Shown in pieces: positions 48,295 to 57,173 of a stretch of 64,000 nt of DNA. A model generated the notes under the pieces. That model was not told the origin of the DNA. It ran no database searches and saw only the letters and a list, made by a program, of their open reading frames with translations. The first letter of the stretch is position 1, and every line of letters begins with the position of its first letter. Origin of the DNA: Saccharopolyspora kobensis (GTDB lineage: Bacteria; Actinomycetota; Actinomycetes; Mycobacteriales; Pseudonocardiaceae); contig NZ_FNVB01000008.1 of assembly GCF_900108315.1 (NCBI RefSeq), forward strand, positions 123,581-187,580, written 5' to 3'. Both the position numbers and the translations under genes were made by a program.

Positions 48295-49446
48295 TCAGGC
48301 GGCTTGGATCGCGGGGCGCGGGGCGAAGCCGCGCAGGACGTTGCTGCCGGAGCGCAGGGAGGCCACCTGGCTGCGGGTGGCCAGCCAGCCCGGGAACTTC
48401 GCCAGGCGTTGCAGCGGCGTGCTGCGCTGGGCCGAGGTCAGCGCCGCCGTGCGGGACACCTTGAGGGCGCGGGGGCGGCGTTCCTGCTCGTAGGCGCGCA
48501 GCCGGGGCGCCAGATCGTCGCCCGCACCCGACAGGTACTGCGTGAGCAGCCAGGCGTCTTCCAGCGTCTGGTTCGCCGCCTGCGCCACCGCCGGCGGCAT
48601 CGCGTGGACGGCGTCGCCGAGCAGCGTGCTGCGCGGGCCGCCCCAGACGTGCGGGACCTTGTGCCGGATGTGCGGGAAGAAGCCCAGGTCGTCGTCGGTG
48701 ACCGACGCCAGCAGCTGCTCGACCGGATCCGGCCAGCCCGCGAAGACCGCGCGCAGGTCGGCGACCGAGAGCACCGGGTCGCCTTCCTTCCACGGCATGT
48801 CGAACCACCAGTGCAGCAGTCCGTCGCCGGTCGGGATCAGCCCGCAGTGCGCGTTGCGGCCCGCGATGTTCAGCGTCTGGTGGCCGTGCGCGACGGGCAG
48901 GTCGCTGCGGGTCAGGCCCTGCCAGCTCGCCCAGCCGGTGGGCTTGGCCGGGTCACCGCCGAGCAGCTCGCGGCGCACCACCGAGCGCTGCCCGTCGGCG
49001 CCGATCAGCAGGTCGCCGACGGCTTCGCTGCCGTCGTCGAACTCCACCGCGACGCTGTCCGGCCGCTCCACGACGCCGACGCAGCGGCGGCCGAAGTGCA
49101 GCACCTCCGGCGGCAGCGCGGCGGCCATCTCGGCGATCAGCTCGCGGCGCGCGATCTGCACCGTCGGCGAGCCGAGGCGCTCGGTGACCTCGCCGAGGTC
49201 GGCTTCCCACAGCAGCCGGCCGGAGTCGGTGAGCGAGCGCAGGCTGTGCAGCTTGCGGCCGGACGGTTCGATGTCGATGCCCAGTTCGCGCAGCGCGGCG
49301 GTGCCGTTGCTCCACACCGTGATGCCCGCGCCGCTGGTGCGCAGGGTGTCGGCGTGCTCGAAGACCTGGACCTCGTGGCCCTGGCCGAGCAGCCCGTTGG
49401 CGATGGCGAGTCCTCCGACTCCGGCTCCGATCACGAGAACTCGCAT
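48295..49446 (-). CDS. FAD-dependent monooxygenase
   Basis: A 383-residue class A flavoprotein hydroxylase: VIGAGVGGLAIANGL (FAD ADP loop), LLIGADGQRSVVRREL (DG motif) and LLGDAVHAMPPAVAQAANQTLEDAWLL (GD motif). It resembles salicylate-hydroxylase and tetracycline-destructase-like enzymes acting with NADPH. The substrate is unknown. ATG 49446 is chosen for the family N-terminus; ATG 49455 is possible. It stands alone. Confidence 0.9.
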   Translation of the reverse strand: MRVLVIGAGVGGLAIANGLLGQGHEVQVFEHADTLRTSGAGITVWSNGTAALRELGIDIEPSGRKLHSLRSLTDSGRLLWEADLGEVTERLGSPTVQIARRELIAEMAAALPPEVLHFGRRCVGVVERPDSVAVEFDDGSEAVGDLLIGADGQRSVVRRELLGGDPAKPTGWASWQGLTRSDLPVAHGHQTLNIAGRNAHCGLIPTGDGLLHWWFDMPWKEGDPVLSVADLRAVFAGWPDPVEQLLASVTDDDLGFFPHIRHKVPHVWGGPRSTLLGDAVHAMPPAVAQAANQTLEDAWLLTQYLSGAGDDLAPRLRAYEQERRPRALKVSRTAALTSAQRSTPLQRLAKFPGWLATRSQVASLRSGSNVLRGFAPRPAIQAA

Positions 49447-49645
49447 CGTCTCCATCCGTCAGCCCCGACGTCAGTTGTCCCGGTCGATTTTATCCAGCGG
49501 ACCGGTAGTACCGATTTGTCCTTGCTCACAGCCATCACCAACGAGCAACCCGGTCACGGGTCACCCCGGCGGCCGCCGGGCCTGGCGAAACGGTCACCGC
49601 GGGAGCGGTCTGGGCACGATCGCATTAGCAAACTATCGTGCGGCC

Positions 49646-50767
49646 ATGAGCCCTCGCGTCTCCCCACCGTTCCGAGCCGACCACGTCGGCAGCCTGCTGC
49701 GCCCGCAATCCCTGCTCGACGCCCGCGACGACCACGCCGCAGGCCGCATCGACGACGCCGAGCTGCGGCGGGTCGAGGACGAGGCGATCACGCAGGTGGT
49801 GGCCATGCAGGAGGAGGTCGGCCTGCACAGCGCCACCGACGGCGAGTTCCGCCGCAGCTCCTGGCACATGGACTTCCTCTACCAGCTCGACGGCGTGGAG
49901 CGGGTCGACGACGCCAGCCTCAAGGTGCAGTTCCGCAACGAGCGGGGCGACGTCGAGTTCGCCACGCCCGATCTGCGGGTCACCGGCCGGATCGGGCTGA
50001 GCCGGACGATCTTCGCGGAGGCGTTCACCGCGCTGGCCGAGCGGGTCACCACCGCGACGCCGAAGCTGACCATCCCGTCGCCGGGCATGCTCTACTACCG
50101 CGGCGGCCGGGCGGCCATCGACGAGGCCACCTACCCGGACCTGGCCGAGTTCCGCAGCGACCTGGCCGCGGCCTACCGCACCGAGGTGCGCGCGCTGGCC
50201 GATCTCGGCTGCCACTACCTGCAGCTCGACGACACCAGCCTGGCCTACCTCAACGACCCGGCGCAGCGGGCCCAGCTGACCGCGCGCGGCGACGACGCCG
50301 AGCGGGCGCACCTGCAGACCATCCAGCTGATCAACGAGTCCCTGCGCGGGCGGCCGGACACCCTGGCGGTGACCACGCACATGTGCCGCGGGAACTTCCG
50401 CTCGTCGTGGGTCGCCGAGGGCGGCTACGACTTCGTCGCGGAGGCGCTGTTCAACGAGCTCGACGTGGACGGGTTCTTCCTGGAGTTCGACGACGAGCGC
50501 TCCGGCGGCTTCGAGCCGCTGCGGTTCGTGCCGAAGGGCAAGGCCGTGGTGCTCGGCCTGGTCACCACCAAGCGCGGCGAGCTGGAGTCGAAGGACGCGC
50601 TCAAGCGCCGCATCGAGCAGGCCGCCCGCTACGTCGACATCGACCAGCTGTGCCTGTCACCGCAGTGCGGGTTCGCCTCGACGAAGGACGGCAACTCCCT
50701 GACCTGCGAAGAGGAAGTGGCCAAGCTCCGCCTCGTCGTGGAAACCGCCGCCGAGGTCTGGGGCTGA
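49646..50767 (+). CDS. MetE C-terminal-like methyltransferase
   Basis: A 373-residue single-barrel protein of the YxjG/YxjH type within the cobalamin-independent methionine synthase superfamily. Zn-site residues are visible: His and Cys in THMCRGN, Glu further on and Cys in SPQCGF. The TDGEFRRSSWHMDF block is typical. Members transfer methyl groups to thiols, but the donor here is unknown. TATCGT (49634-49639) is six bases before the ATG, so it is probably leaderless. A family A element follows. Confidence 0.9.
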   Translation: MSPRVSPPFRADHVGSLLRPQSLLDARDDHAAGRIDDAELRRVEDEAITQVVAMQEEVGLHSATDGEFRRSSWHMDFLYQLDGVERVDDASLKVQFRNERGDVEFATPDLRVTGRIGLSRTIFAEAFTALAERVTTATPKLTIPSPGMLYYRGGRAAIDEATYPDLAEFRSDLAAAYRTEVRALADLGCHYLQLDDTSLAYLNDPAQRAQLTARGDDAERAHLQTIQLINESLRGRPDTLAVTTHMCRGNFRSSWVAEGGYDFVAEALFNELDVDGFFLEFDDERSGGFEPLRFVPKGKAVVLGLVTTKRGELESKDALKRRIEQAARYVDIDQLCLSPQCGFASTKDGNSLTCEEEVAKLRLVVETAAEVWG

Positions 50768-50878
50768 CCGCGGTCTCCCGCAGAACTGGCGCGGAGTGAC
50801 GAGAGCGCGACTGAACGTTTCGCACGCCCGGCGACCGCAGCCGCGACGTGCAACCGCTCGCGTCTCGGGAGCTGCCGC

Positions 50879-51025
50879 ATGCGCCGCAGGCGCATGACCC
50901 ACCCTCGCAGCTCGCACCGCCGCGGGATCTCAGCGTTCGCCTGGCGAGGACAGCCCGTTCGTCGTGTATCGGACATCCCGGAGCCAGGCGGACGCTGAGG
51001 TTCCGCCACCCGCACCGCCACGCAG
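50879..51025 (+). repeat. Family A hairpin element, copy 4
   Basis: Short hairpin ATGCGCC/GGCGCAT (50879-50895), then the conserved linker ACCGCCGCGG and the long stem 50929-50944 with 50984-50999 (one G-U type pair). Both stems differ from copy 1 by paired changes. It lies between convergent genes. Confidence 0.82.
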
Positions 51026-51038
51026 AACGAGCCAGGAA

Positions 51039-51236
51039 TCAGGCCGCTTCGAGGAAGCGGCCTGCTACCAGGCCGGGGTCTTCGGCTCCGTCGAAGCGGA
51101 CCCACAGGACGGGGCCGTCGAAGACTTCGGGGAGGCCGGTGGCGGTCTCCACGACCGTGCCGACCTTGTCGCGGAACCGGCCGAACGTGGCGCGGACCCG
51201 CACGCCTGGTTCAAACGGGTTCGAGGACTGCTCCAT
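51039..51236 (-). CDS. Small hypothetical protein, SH3/KOW-like
   Basis: A 65-residue protein whose RVRATFGRFRDKVGTVVETATG and VLWVRFDGAEDPGLV read as a small beta barrel of KOW type. No family assigned. ATG 51236; no strong ribosome-binding site. Could be a translation-linked or regulatory protein. Confidence 0.6.
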   Translation of the reverse strand: MEQSSNPFEPGVRVRATFGRFRDKVGTVVETATGLPEVFDGPVLWVRFDGAEDPGLVAGRFLEAA

Positions 51237-51387
51237 GAGGGGGGACGTTACGTGCCCGCGGGCCACAACGGAAATCGCCGTCCCCCGATCGCCGCCGCAC
51301 CGCGTTGACCTGCGGCGTTGCCGCGGTGGGAGGATGGGGGAACAGCCCAGCGGGGCCGTGAGCAACGCCACCTTCCGAAGGGGACAG

Positions 51388-52008
51388 ATGCGCACCATCA
51401 CGCAGTCCGGTGAGCACGAGCTGGAGGTCAAGAAGTCCCGGTTCCTCTGCGCGCTGGCCCGGGTGACCGATGAGGCGCAGGCCCGGGAGTTCATCCAGCA
51501 GCGCCGCAAGCTGCACCACGACGCGCGCCACCACTGCTCGGCTTTCGTGCTCGGCGATCTCGGTGAGATCCAGAAGTCCAGCGATGACGGCGAACCGGCG
51601 GGCACCGCGGGCGTGCCGATGCTGGAGGTGCTGCGGCACAACGAGGTCACCAACGCGGTGGCCGTGGTGACCAGGTACTTCGGCGGGGTGCTGCTCGGCG
51701 CGGGCGGGCTGGTGCGCGCCTACGGCGGCGCGGTGTCGGCGGCTCTGGAGCACGTCGGGCTGGTCGAGCGCCGCCCGGTCCGGACCGTGACGACCGAAGT
51801 GGACTACCTGCTGGCGGGCAAGCTGGACAACGATCTGCGCTCGGCCGGTTACCAGGTGGTCGACACCGAGTACCAGGACGTGGTCCGCTTCCACGTCAAC
51901 GTCCCGGTGTCCGAAGTGGACGCCTTCGGCACCTGGCTGGCGGAGACCACCGGCGGCACCGCCGAAGCCACTCCCGGCGCCCTCACCTACGCCGAGGTCC
52001 GCTCCTGA
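51388..52008 (+). CDS. YigZ/IMPACT family protein
   Basis: A 206-residue protein with the UPF0029 N-terminal domain signature KKSRFLCALARV and GEPAGTAGVPMLEVL, VVTRYFGGVLLGAGGLVRAY, and a C-terminal DUF1949 domain. Human IMPACT regulates GCN2; bacterial YigZ function is not settled. GAAGGGGA lies before the ATG. Alone. Confidence 0.92.
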   Translation: MRTITQSGEHELEVKKSRFLCALARVTDEAQAREFIQQRRKLHHDARHHCSAFVLGDLGEIQKSSDDGEPAGTAGVPMLEVLRHNEVTNAVAVVTRYFGGVLLGAGGLVRAYGGAVSAALEHVGLVERRPVRTVTTEVDYLLAGKLDNDLRSAGYQVVDTEYQDVVRFHVNVPVSEVDAFGTWLAETTGGTAEATPGALTYAEVRS

Positions 52009-52020
52009 CAGGAGGCCCGC

Positions 52021-52629
52021 TCACGACCGGTGACCACCGAAGAGCCGGTCGAGGTGGTAGTCGATCGTGGCGATCGCCTCTTCTCCCGTCCGGTGGCCGA
52101 GGAGGAGGCCCACCGACAGGCCGTCGGGGATCGACAGGAGGATTTCCGCCTCCCGGGCCGGGTCGAGGCCGGGCGGCAGCTCTCCGGACTCCTGGGCCGT
52201 TCGCAGCTCGCCGGTGAGCCAGCGCTCCAGCTCCGGCCACCACTCCCGGTACATCGCGGCCAGTTCGGGCGAGCCGAGCGCTCGCATGAAGAACGCCAGG
52301 TGCGTCAGGAACTCCATGCGGCTGTCGTCGGTGAGCGCCAGCATTTCGAGCATCACGGTGCGCACGATCTTCCGCGCCGATGGCCGCTCGCCCTGCTGGC
52401 TCAGCGCGGCCACGATCCGCTCACCAGCGCGTTTGGTGACGTGGTCCATCGCGTGCAGGAGCATCTGCTCCTTGCTCTTGAAGTAGTGCTGCACCGCGCC
52501 CATCGAGATGCCGGCTTCCGCCGCGACGTCGCGCAGGCTCACCGCCTCCAGCCCGCCGCGGCTGGCCAGGCGCAGCAGCGCCTCGGCGATCTGGGTGCGC
52601 CGCGCTTCGTGGTCGACCTGTTTCGGCAC
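52021..52629 (-). CDS. TetR-family regulator
   Basis: A 202-residue TetR protein with HTH VSLRDVAAEAGISMGAVQHYF and a C-terminal TetR_C domain (PELERWLTGELRTAQESGEL). GTG start with GGTGAC upstream. It is divergent from a DUF418 membrane protein, with two operator-like palindromes between, so it probably controls that gene and itself. Confidence 0.9.
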   Translation of the reverse strand: MPKQVDHEARRTQIAEALLRLASRGGLEAVSLRDVAAEAGISMGAVQHYFKSKEQMLLHAMDHVTKRAGERIVAALSQQGERPSARKIVRTVMLEMLALTDDSRMEFLTHLAFFMRALGSPELAAMYREWWPELERWLTGELRTAQESGELPPGLDPAREAEILLSIPDGLSVGLLLGHRTGEEAIATIDYHLDRLFGGHRS

Positions 52630-52645
52630 GTCACCAACCTTTCCA

Positions 52646-52696
52646 ATGCAACTGCATTGCAAAACCGGCGCCCGGCTGTTTACCATGCAGTTGCAT
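52646..52696. promoter_or_regulatory. Paired TetR operators ATGCAACTGCAT / ATGCAGTTGCAT
   Basis: ATGCAACTGCAT (52646-52657) and its exact reverse complement ATGCAGTTGCAT (52685-52696) lie in the divergent region. They are 39 bases apart, near four helical turns. Confidence 0.75.
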
Positions 52697-52745
52697 CGTA
52701 ACCCTCCGTCACAGCGCCGGAGTGCTTCCGACAACTGGGGAACCC

Positions 52746-53891
52746 ATGACAACTCTGCAACAGGTGCCCACCTCGACGCGGATAGGCGCGCTCGACGTCA
52801 TCCGCGGTGTGGCGATCCTAGGCACCCTCGGCACCAACATCTGGATCTTCACCAACCCGCAGGGCCCGACAGCCGCCCTGAACATCACGCTCGACGGCGG
52901 CGCTTCGTACGTCGAAGCGGCGCTGCGCTGGCTGGCCAACGGGAAGTTCCTCGCGCTGCTCACCCTGCTGTTCGGCATCGGGCTGGAGCTGCAGTACCGC
53001 TCCGCGAAGCGGCGCGGCGGCAAGTGGCCCGGCTGGTACCTGTGGCGGGCCGGGCTGCTGTTCACCGAGGGCCTGCTGCACTACGTGCTGATCTTCGAGT
53101 ACGACGTGCTGATGAGCTACGCGGTGACCTCGATCCTGGTCGCCTACCTCATCGGCCGCAGCGACCGGGCGCAGCGCGGCTGGATGATCGCGATGGGCAC
53201 CGTGCACGTGGCGTTCATCGGCCTGACCACCCTCGGGATGCTGAGCGGCCACGTGTCGCTCTCCACCCCGCCGACCGACCTCTACACGCACGGCAGCTAC
53301 CTCGAACAGCTCACCGGGCGCCTGACCGAGTGGGGCAGCTACCGCGCGGAGGCCATCTTCATCATCCCGCTGTCGACGCTGCTGTTCCTGGCCGGTGCGC
53401 GGCTGTACCGGGCCGGGGTGTTCAACGCCGACCAGCAGCGGCTGCGGAACCGGTTGATGCTGTTCGGCTTCGGCATCGGCGTGCCGCTGAACCTGGTCAC
53501 GACCTTCGCCGGACCGGAGTGGCTCATGGTGGACCGCTACATCCTGCCGCCGGCGATCGCGCTGGGCCTGCTCGGCCTGATCCCGACGGTGCTGGCTTCG
53601 CTGCGCGGTGAACCCGGTGTGCTGCGCCGAGGTCTGACCTCCGTCGGCCGAACTGCGCTGTCCTGCTACGTCTTCCAGAACCTGGTCGGCGCAGTGCTCT
53701 GCTACGGCTGGGGTTTGGGGCTGGCGGCGCAGTTCGACTGGGCGCGTCCGTGGTGGGTCCTGCTGGCCTGGGCGGCGATCTGCGCGACGTTCATGACGCT
53801 GGCCTCGCTGTGGCTCCGGCGCTTCGAACGCGGTCCGCTCGAAGCGGTGTGGAACTGGGCCTATCACCTCCCGCAGCGCTCAGCGCGGTAA
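52746..53891 (+). CDS. DUF418 family membrane protein
   Basis: A 381-residue protein with about nine hydrophobic helices, beginning RIGALDVIRGVAILGTLGTNI and ending in the DUF418 domain (GRTALSCYVFQNLVGAVLCY, WAAICATFMTLASLWLRRFERGPLEAVWN). The family is close to acyltransferase-type YeiB proteins; function unknown. Probably repressed by the divergent TetR. Its 3' end overlaps the convergent XRE gene by about 100 bases. Confidence 0.88.
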   Translation: MTTLQQVPTSTRIGALDVIRGVAILGTLGTNIWIFTNPQGPTAALNITLDGGASYVEAALRWLANGKFLALLTLLFGIGLELQYRSAKRRGGKWPGWYLWRAGLLFTEGLLHYVLIFEYDVLMSYAVTSILVAYLIGRSDRAQRGWMIAMGTVHVAFIGLTTLGMLSGHVSLSTPPTDLYTHGSYLEQLTGRLTEWGSYRAEAIFIIPLSTLLFLAGARLYRAGVFNADQQRLRNRLMLFGFGIGVPLNLVTTFAGPEWLMVDRYILPPAIALGLLGLIPTVLASLRGEPGVLRRGLTSVGRTALSCYVFQNLVGAVLCYGWGLGLAAQFDWARPWWVLLAWAAICATFMTLASLWLRRFERGPLEAVWNWAYHLPQRSAR

Positions 53892-54663
53892 GGGCTTCGT
53901 GGGATCGAGTACCCGGTTCCGCCGTCAGGAAGATCAGGCGGTGGGCGCTGTTCGGGGCGTGCAGGACCTGGGCCTCCAGGTCGAGCTCGCCCAGGTCCGG
54001 GTGCTCGATCCGCTTGCGCACGGTGGGGCGGACCTGCACGTCGTGATCGGTCCACGACGCCGCGAACTGCGCGTTGAACTCGGCGTACTCGTCGGCCAGC
54101 TCGGTGATGCGCCGGTCGTCCGGGTGGCGGGCGGCTGCCACCCGCAGGTCGGCCGCCGCCTGCCGCACGAACTCGTCGCCCGATGAGGAGCACCGGCCGC
54201 CGCGCATCGCCATGCGCAGCACGTTGCGCTCCTCCGGCGGCAGCTCGGAGAAGTCCGCGATCAAGCGCACTGCCAGGGCGTTCCACGCGACCACGTCGTA
54301 GCGCTCGTCGACGACGTACGCGGGAACCGGCCCCAGCCGGTCCAGCAGCCGCAGCACGCCCTCCGGCACCGGCTCGTCGCGCGCCGGAGGCGCCTGCCCG
54401 GCCAAGCGGGCCAAGTGCTCGCCTTCTGCCTCGGTCAGCCGCAGCGCAGTGCCCAGGGCCGCGAGCACCTGCGTGGACGGGCGCGGAGCGCGGGCTTGTT
54501 CCAGGCGCTCGTAGTAGTTCGTCGACACGCCGGCCAGCCAGGCGACTTCCTCGCGGCGCAAGCCCGGCGTGCGGCGGCGACCGCTCACGCTCAGCCCGAC
54601 CTCCGCGGGCCGCCGGGCCTCGCGGCGGCGGCGCAGGAACTGGGCCAGTTCGAGCTTGTTCAC
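53791..54663 (-). CDS. XRE-family regulator with MmyB-like ligand domain
   Basis: A 290-residue regulator: N-terminal HTH (RRTPGLRREEVAWLAGVSTNYYERLEQARAPRP, positions ~28-60) and an MmyB-like PAS-type domain (PVPAYVVDERYDVVAWNALA, then ERNVLRMAM). GTG 54663 is chosen. The last ~40 residues (after HRLIFLTAEPGTRSHEAL) extend past the usual family end and overlap the DUF418 gene antisense. Probably controls the SnoaL/NmrA-like gene pair that starts about 100 bases away. Confidence 0.85.
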   Translation of the reverse strand: MNKLELAQFLRRRREARRPAEVGLSVSGRRRTPGLRREEVAWLAGVSTNYYERLEQARAPRPSTQVLAALGTALRLTEAEGEHLARLAGQAPPARDEPVPEGVLRLLDRLGPVPAYVVDERYDVVAWNALAVRLIADFSELPPEERNVLRMAMRGGRCSSSGDEFVRQAAADLRVAAARHPDDRRITELADEYAEFNAQFAASWTDHDVQVRPTVRKRIEHPDLGELDLEAQVLHAPNSAHRLIFLTAEPGTRSHEALTALSAAGGDRPSSTPLRADRVRSAGATARPAS

Positions 54664-54765
54664 CGGTCCAGCCTGCCACGGTCCCGGTCTGCGCAGCCAC
54701 GGACCGCTGGTCCGGGGCAACCGCGGCCCTGCCTGCCGCCGCGCCGGACCGGGAACGTGGGTGGC

Positions 54766-55200
54766 GTGGAAGCTGAAGAACTGTTCCAGCGGGCTTTGGA
54801 CCTGCTGCTGACCAAGGACATGGCCGGATTCGTCGACCTGTTCACCCCGGACTGCACCGTCGAGTTCCCGTTCGCCGAGGGCACCCCGGCGCGGCTGTCC
54901 GGGCGGGAGGAGCTGCGCGCGTACCTGGCGGACTACCCGGCCCGGATGGACATCACCGGATTTCCCTCGGTCGTGGTGCACCGGACCACCGACCCGGCGA
55001 CGATCGTCGTCGAGTTCAGCGCGCACGGGCGCACCGTGGCCACCGGCCGGCCCTACGAGATGCGCTACGTCTCGGTGTTCGTGGTGCGCGACGGCGCCTT
55101 CGCGGAGCTGCGCGACTACTGGAGCCCGGTGCGGGCGGCACGGGCGACGGGCGCGCTCCGCGAGCTGGCCGACGAGCTCGTCGGTGAGGTGCGCGCATGA
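54766..55200 (+). CDS. SnoaL-like NTF2-fold protein
   Basis: A 144-residue protein: LFQRALDLLLTKDMAGFVDL, FTPDCTVEFPFAEGTPARLSGREELRAYL, and a C-terminal strand FVVRDGAFAELRDYWSPV. This is the nuclear-transport-factor-2 fold of SnoaL-like isomerases/hydrolases. GTG 54766; 54757 is possible. Its stop overlaps the next start (ATGA), so it is an operon with the NmrA-like gene. Confidence 0.87.
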   Translation: MEAEELFQRALDLLLTKDMAGFVDLFTPDCTVEFPFAEGTPARLSGREELRAYLADYPARMDITGFPSVVVHRTTDPATIVVEFSAHGRTVATGRPYEMRYVSVFVVRDGAFAELRDYWSPVRAARATGALRELADELVGEVRA

Positions 55201-56027
55201 CCGTGCTGGTCACCGGCGGCACCGGGAACACCGGTCGGCCGCTCGCGGCGCTGCTGCGCGGGCGCGGAGTTCCGGTGCGGATCGCCAGCAGGCACCCCGG
55301 GCCTGATCCCGATCACGTGCGCTTCGACTGGTCCGATCCGCGCACTCACGGCCCTGCGCTGGAGGGCGTCGAGCAGGTTTTCCTGGTGCCGCCGATCGGT
55401 GTGCTGGAACCGATGCCGCTGGTCGAGCCGTTCCTGCGGGCCGCCGAAGGGCGCCGGGTGGTGCTGCTCGGGTCGTTGGCGGTGATCCCCGGGCTCACCC
55501 GGCTGCGCGATCGCGTCGCGGCGATGCCGGACTCCGCGGTGCTGCGCCCGTCCGGGTTCATGCAGAACTTCACCGGCCCGCACCCGGTCGCGGTGGAACT
55601 GCGAGAACGCGGCGTGATCCGCACCGCGACCGGCAACGGCCGGCTGGGCTGGATCGACGCCGCCGACATCGCCGCGGTCGCCGACGCGCTGCTCGCGGCG
55701 GACGAGATCGACCGCGAGTACGTGCTCACCGGCCCGGAAGCGCTGAGCCACGCCGAGGCCGCGGCGATCATCTCCGAGGTCACCGGGCGGCCGGTGCGGC
55801 ACGAGGACATCACGCCGGAGGAGCGGATCCGGCAGCACTCCACGTCGGTGCCCGCGGACTTCGCCGCTGCGCTGACCGCCATGGACCTCAACATCCGCGC
55901 CGGGTCGGAGGACCTGGTCACCTCGGTGGTGCCGGACCTCACGGGGCGCCCGGCGCGTTCGTTCCGCGACTTCGCGCGCGCCAACCGAGCCGAGTGCACA
56001 CCACCGCCACCACCGCACCCAGGATGA
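55197..56027 (+). CDS. NmrA-like NAD(P)-binding protein
   Basis: A 276-residue atypical SDR with the glycine-rich loop VTGGTGNTGRPLAALL, LRPSGFMQNF and GNGRLGWIDAADIAAVADAL, as in NmrA/ergot-biosynthesis-type reductases. It lacks the classical YxxxK pair, so activity is uncertain. Translationally coupled to the SnoaL-like gene. Its 3' end overlaps the convergent PAP2 gene by 89 bases. Confidence 0.88.
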   Translation: MTVLVTGGTGNTGRPLAALLRGRGVPVRIASRHPGPDPDHVRFDWSDPRTHGPALEGVEQVFLVPPIGVLEPMPLVEPFLRAAEGRRVVLLGSLAVIPGLTRLRDRVAAMPDSAVLRPSGFMQNFTGPHPVAVELRERGVIRTATGNGRLGWIDAADIAAVADALLAADEIDREYVLTGPEALSHAEAAAIISEVTGRPVRHEDITPEERIRQHSTSVPADFAAALTAMDLNIRAGSEDLVTSVVPDLTGRPARSFRDFARANRAECTPPPPPHPG

Positions 56028-56487
56028 ATCCCGCGAGCACGTCGTGCGGGTAGTGCACCCCGATGAAGATCCTGGTGAAGCCCTCCAGGGCGGCGATCGC
56101 GAAGGCCGGCAACGCGATCCGCCGCCACTGGAGGGCCAGGGCGACCGCGAGCGCCGCGGCGGCCGTCGAGTGACCGCTGGGCAGCGACCAGACGCTCACC
56201 TCCGCGCACGCCCTGATCGTCTCGATCGGCATCGCGTTGCACGGGCGCGGTTGCTGGAAGACGTCCTTGATCAGCCCGGCGAGCACCCAGCCGAGGGCAC
56301 CGGCCAGCAGCGGGATCAAGTGCTGCGGGCGGCGCCCCGCGCGCCACCACGACAGGACGGTCAGCGCGGCCAGCACACCGAGCAGGGCCTGCGTCGCGAA
56401 CAGCACGACGTGGTGCACCCACAGCGGGGTCCCGGCCGCCCAGCTCACGATCGCGCGGTACCAGTCCGCGCTGAGGTCGATCAGCAC
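55939..56487 (-). CDS. PAP2-family membrane phosphatase
   Basis: A 182-residue membrane protein with several hydrophobic helices and the three phosphatase motifs: KDVFQQPRP, PSGHS and RIFIGVHYPHDV with the catalytic His residues. It acts on a lipid phosphate such as undecaprenyl-PP or phosphatidic acid, active site likely outside. GTG 56487 follows TATTCT (complement of 56495-56500) by seven bases, so it is probably leaderless. Confidence 0.92.
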   Translation of the reverse strand: MLIDLSADWYRAIVSWAAGTPLWVHHVVLFATQALLGVLAALTVLSWWRAGRRPQHLIPLLAGALGWVLAGLIKDVFQQPRPCNAMPIETIRACAEVSVWSLPSGHSTAAAALAVALALQWRRIALPAFAIAALEGFTRIFIGVHYPHDVLAGFILGAVVAVVCTRLGWRARSRGTNAPGAP

Positions 56488-56579
56488 CAAGCCGAGAATA
56501 CCGGCGCGGCAGCGGTGGCCACGGGTCGCGCGGTGGGCAATACTGCTCCGCGGCCTGATCGTTGACCCGGAGGTTCGCC

Positions 56580-57116
56580 GTGCGGTCGCTGCTCGTCACC
56601 GGTGCCGTCATCGTCGCGCTCGCCGCCCCGGCGCACGCCGACCCCGGCTCGCTCGACCCGCTGCTGCACGCGGCGGCAGAGCGCGTCGCCACCGCGGACC
56701 AGGTGGCCGCCGCCAAGTGGGGCACCGGGCAGCCGATCGACGATCCCGCCCGCGAGCAGCAGGTGCTCGACGCGGTGGCGCGCAAGTCCGCCGAACTCGG
56801 CCTGGACCCCGCGGCGGCGCAGCGGATCTTCCGGGACCAGATCGAGGCGAGCAAGGTCGTGCAGCACGCCCTGCACGACCGCTGGGCCGCGAACCCCGAC
56901 GAGCAGCCGACCGAGCGCCCCGACCTGGGCGAGGTGCGGCCGGTCATCGACCGGCTGAACGACGAGATCCTGCTGGAGCTGCGCGACACCCGGCAGCTGC
57001 GCGAGCACCCGTCGTGCAAGGGCCGACTGGCGGGCTCGTTCAACCGGACCCGCGCAGAGCTGGACCACCTGCACACCACCGGGCTCGCGCGGGCGATCCC
57101 GTCGCTGTGCTCTTGA
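56580..57116 (+). CDS. Secreted chorismate mutase, AroQ gamma type
   Basis: A 178-residue all-helical protein with a signal peptide (MRSLLVTGAVIVALAAPAHA). It matches the periplasmic or secreted *MtCM (Rv1885c) type: AERVATADQVAAAKWGTGQPI, DPAAAQRIFRDQIEASKVVQ, and two Cys (about 146 and 177) in positions fitting the disulfide of *MtCM. It converts chorismate to prephenate outside the cytosol, where a role is not established. GGAGG precedes GTG 56580; the upstream TTG frame is rejected. Confidence 0.93.
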   Translation: MRSLLVTGAVIVALAAPAHADPGSLDPLLHAAAERVATADQVAAAKWGTGQPIDDPAREQQVLDAVARKSAELGLDPAAAQRIFRDQIEASKVVQHALHDRWAANPDEQPTERPDLGEVRPVIDRLNDEILLELRDTRQLREHPSCKGRLAGSFNRTRAELDHLHTTGLARAIPSLCS

Positions 57117-57139
57117 CCTCCAGCGCGCTCTAAGTCCGA

Positions 57140-57166
57140 TCCTGGGGCCGAGCACCGACCCCAGGA
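57140..57166 (+). promoter_or_regulatory. Hairpin covering the ribosome-binding site of the LLM gene
   Basis: TCCTGGGG (57140-57147) pairs exactly with CCCCAGGA (57159-57166), whose last bases overlap the AGGAG ribosome-binding site of the gene at 57174. It may terminate the chorismate mutase gene or mask translation. Confidence 0.6.
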
Positions 57167-57173
57167 GCAGCAG

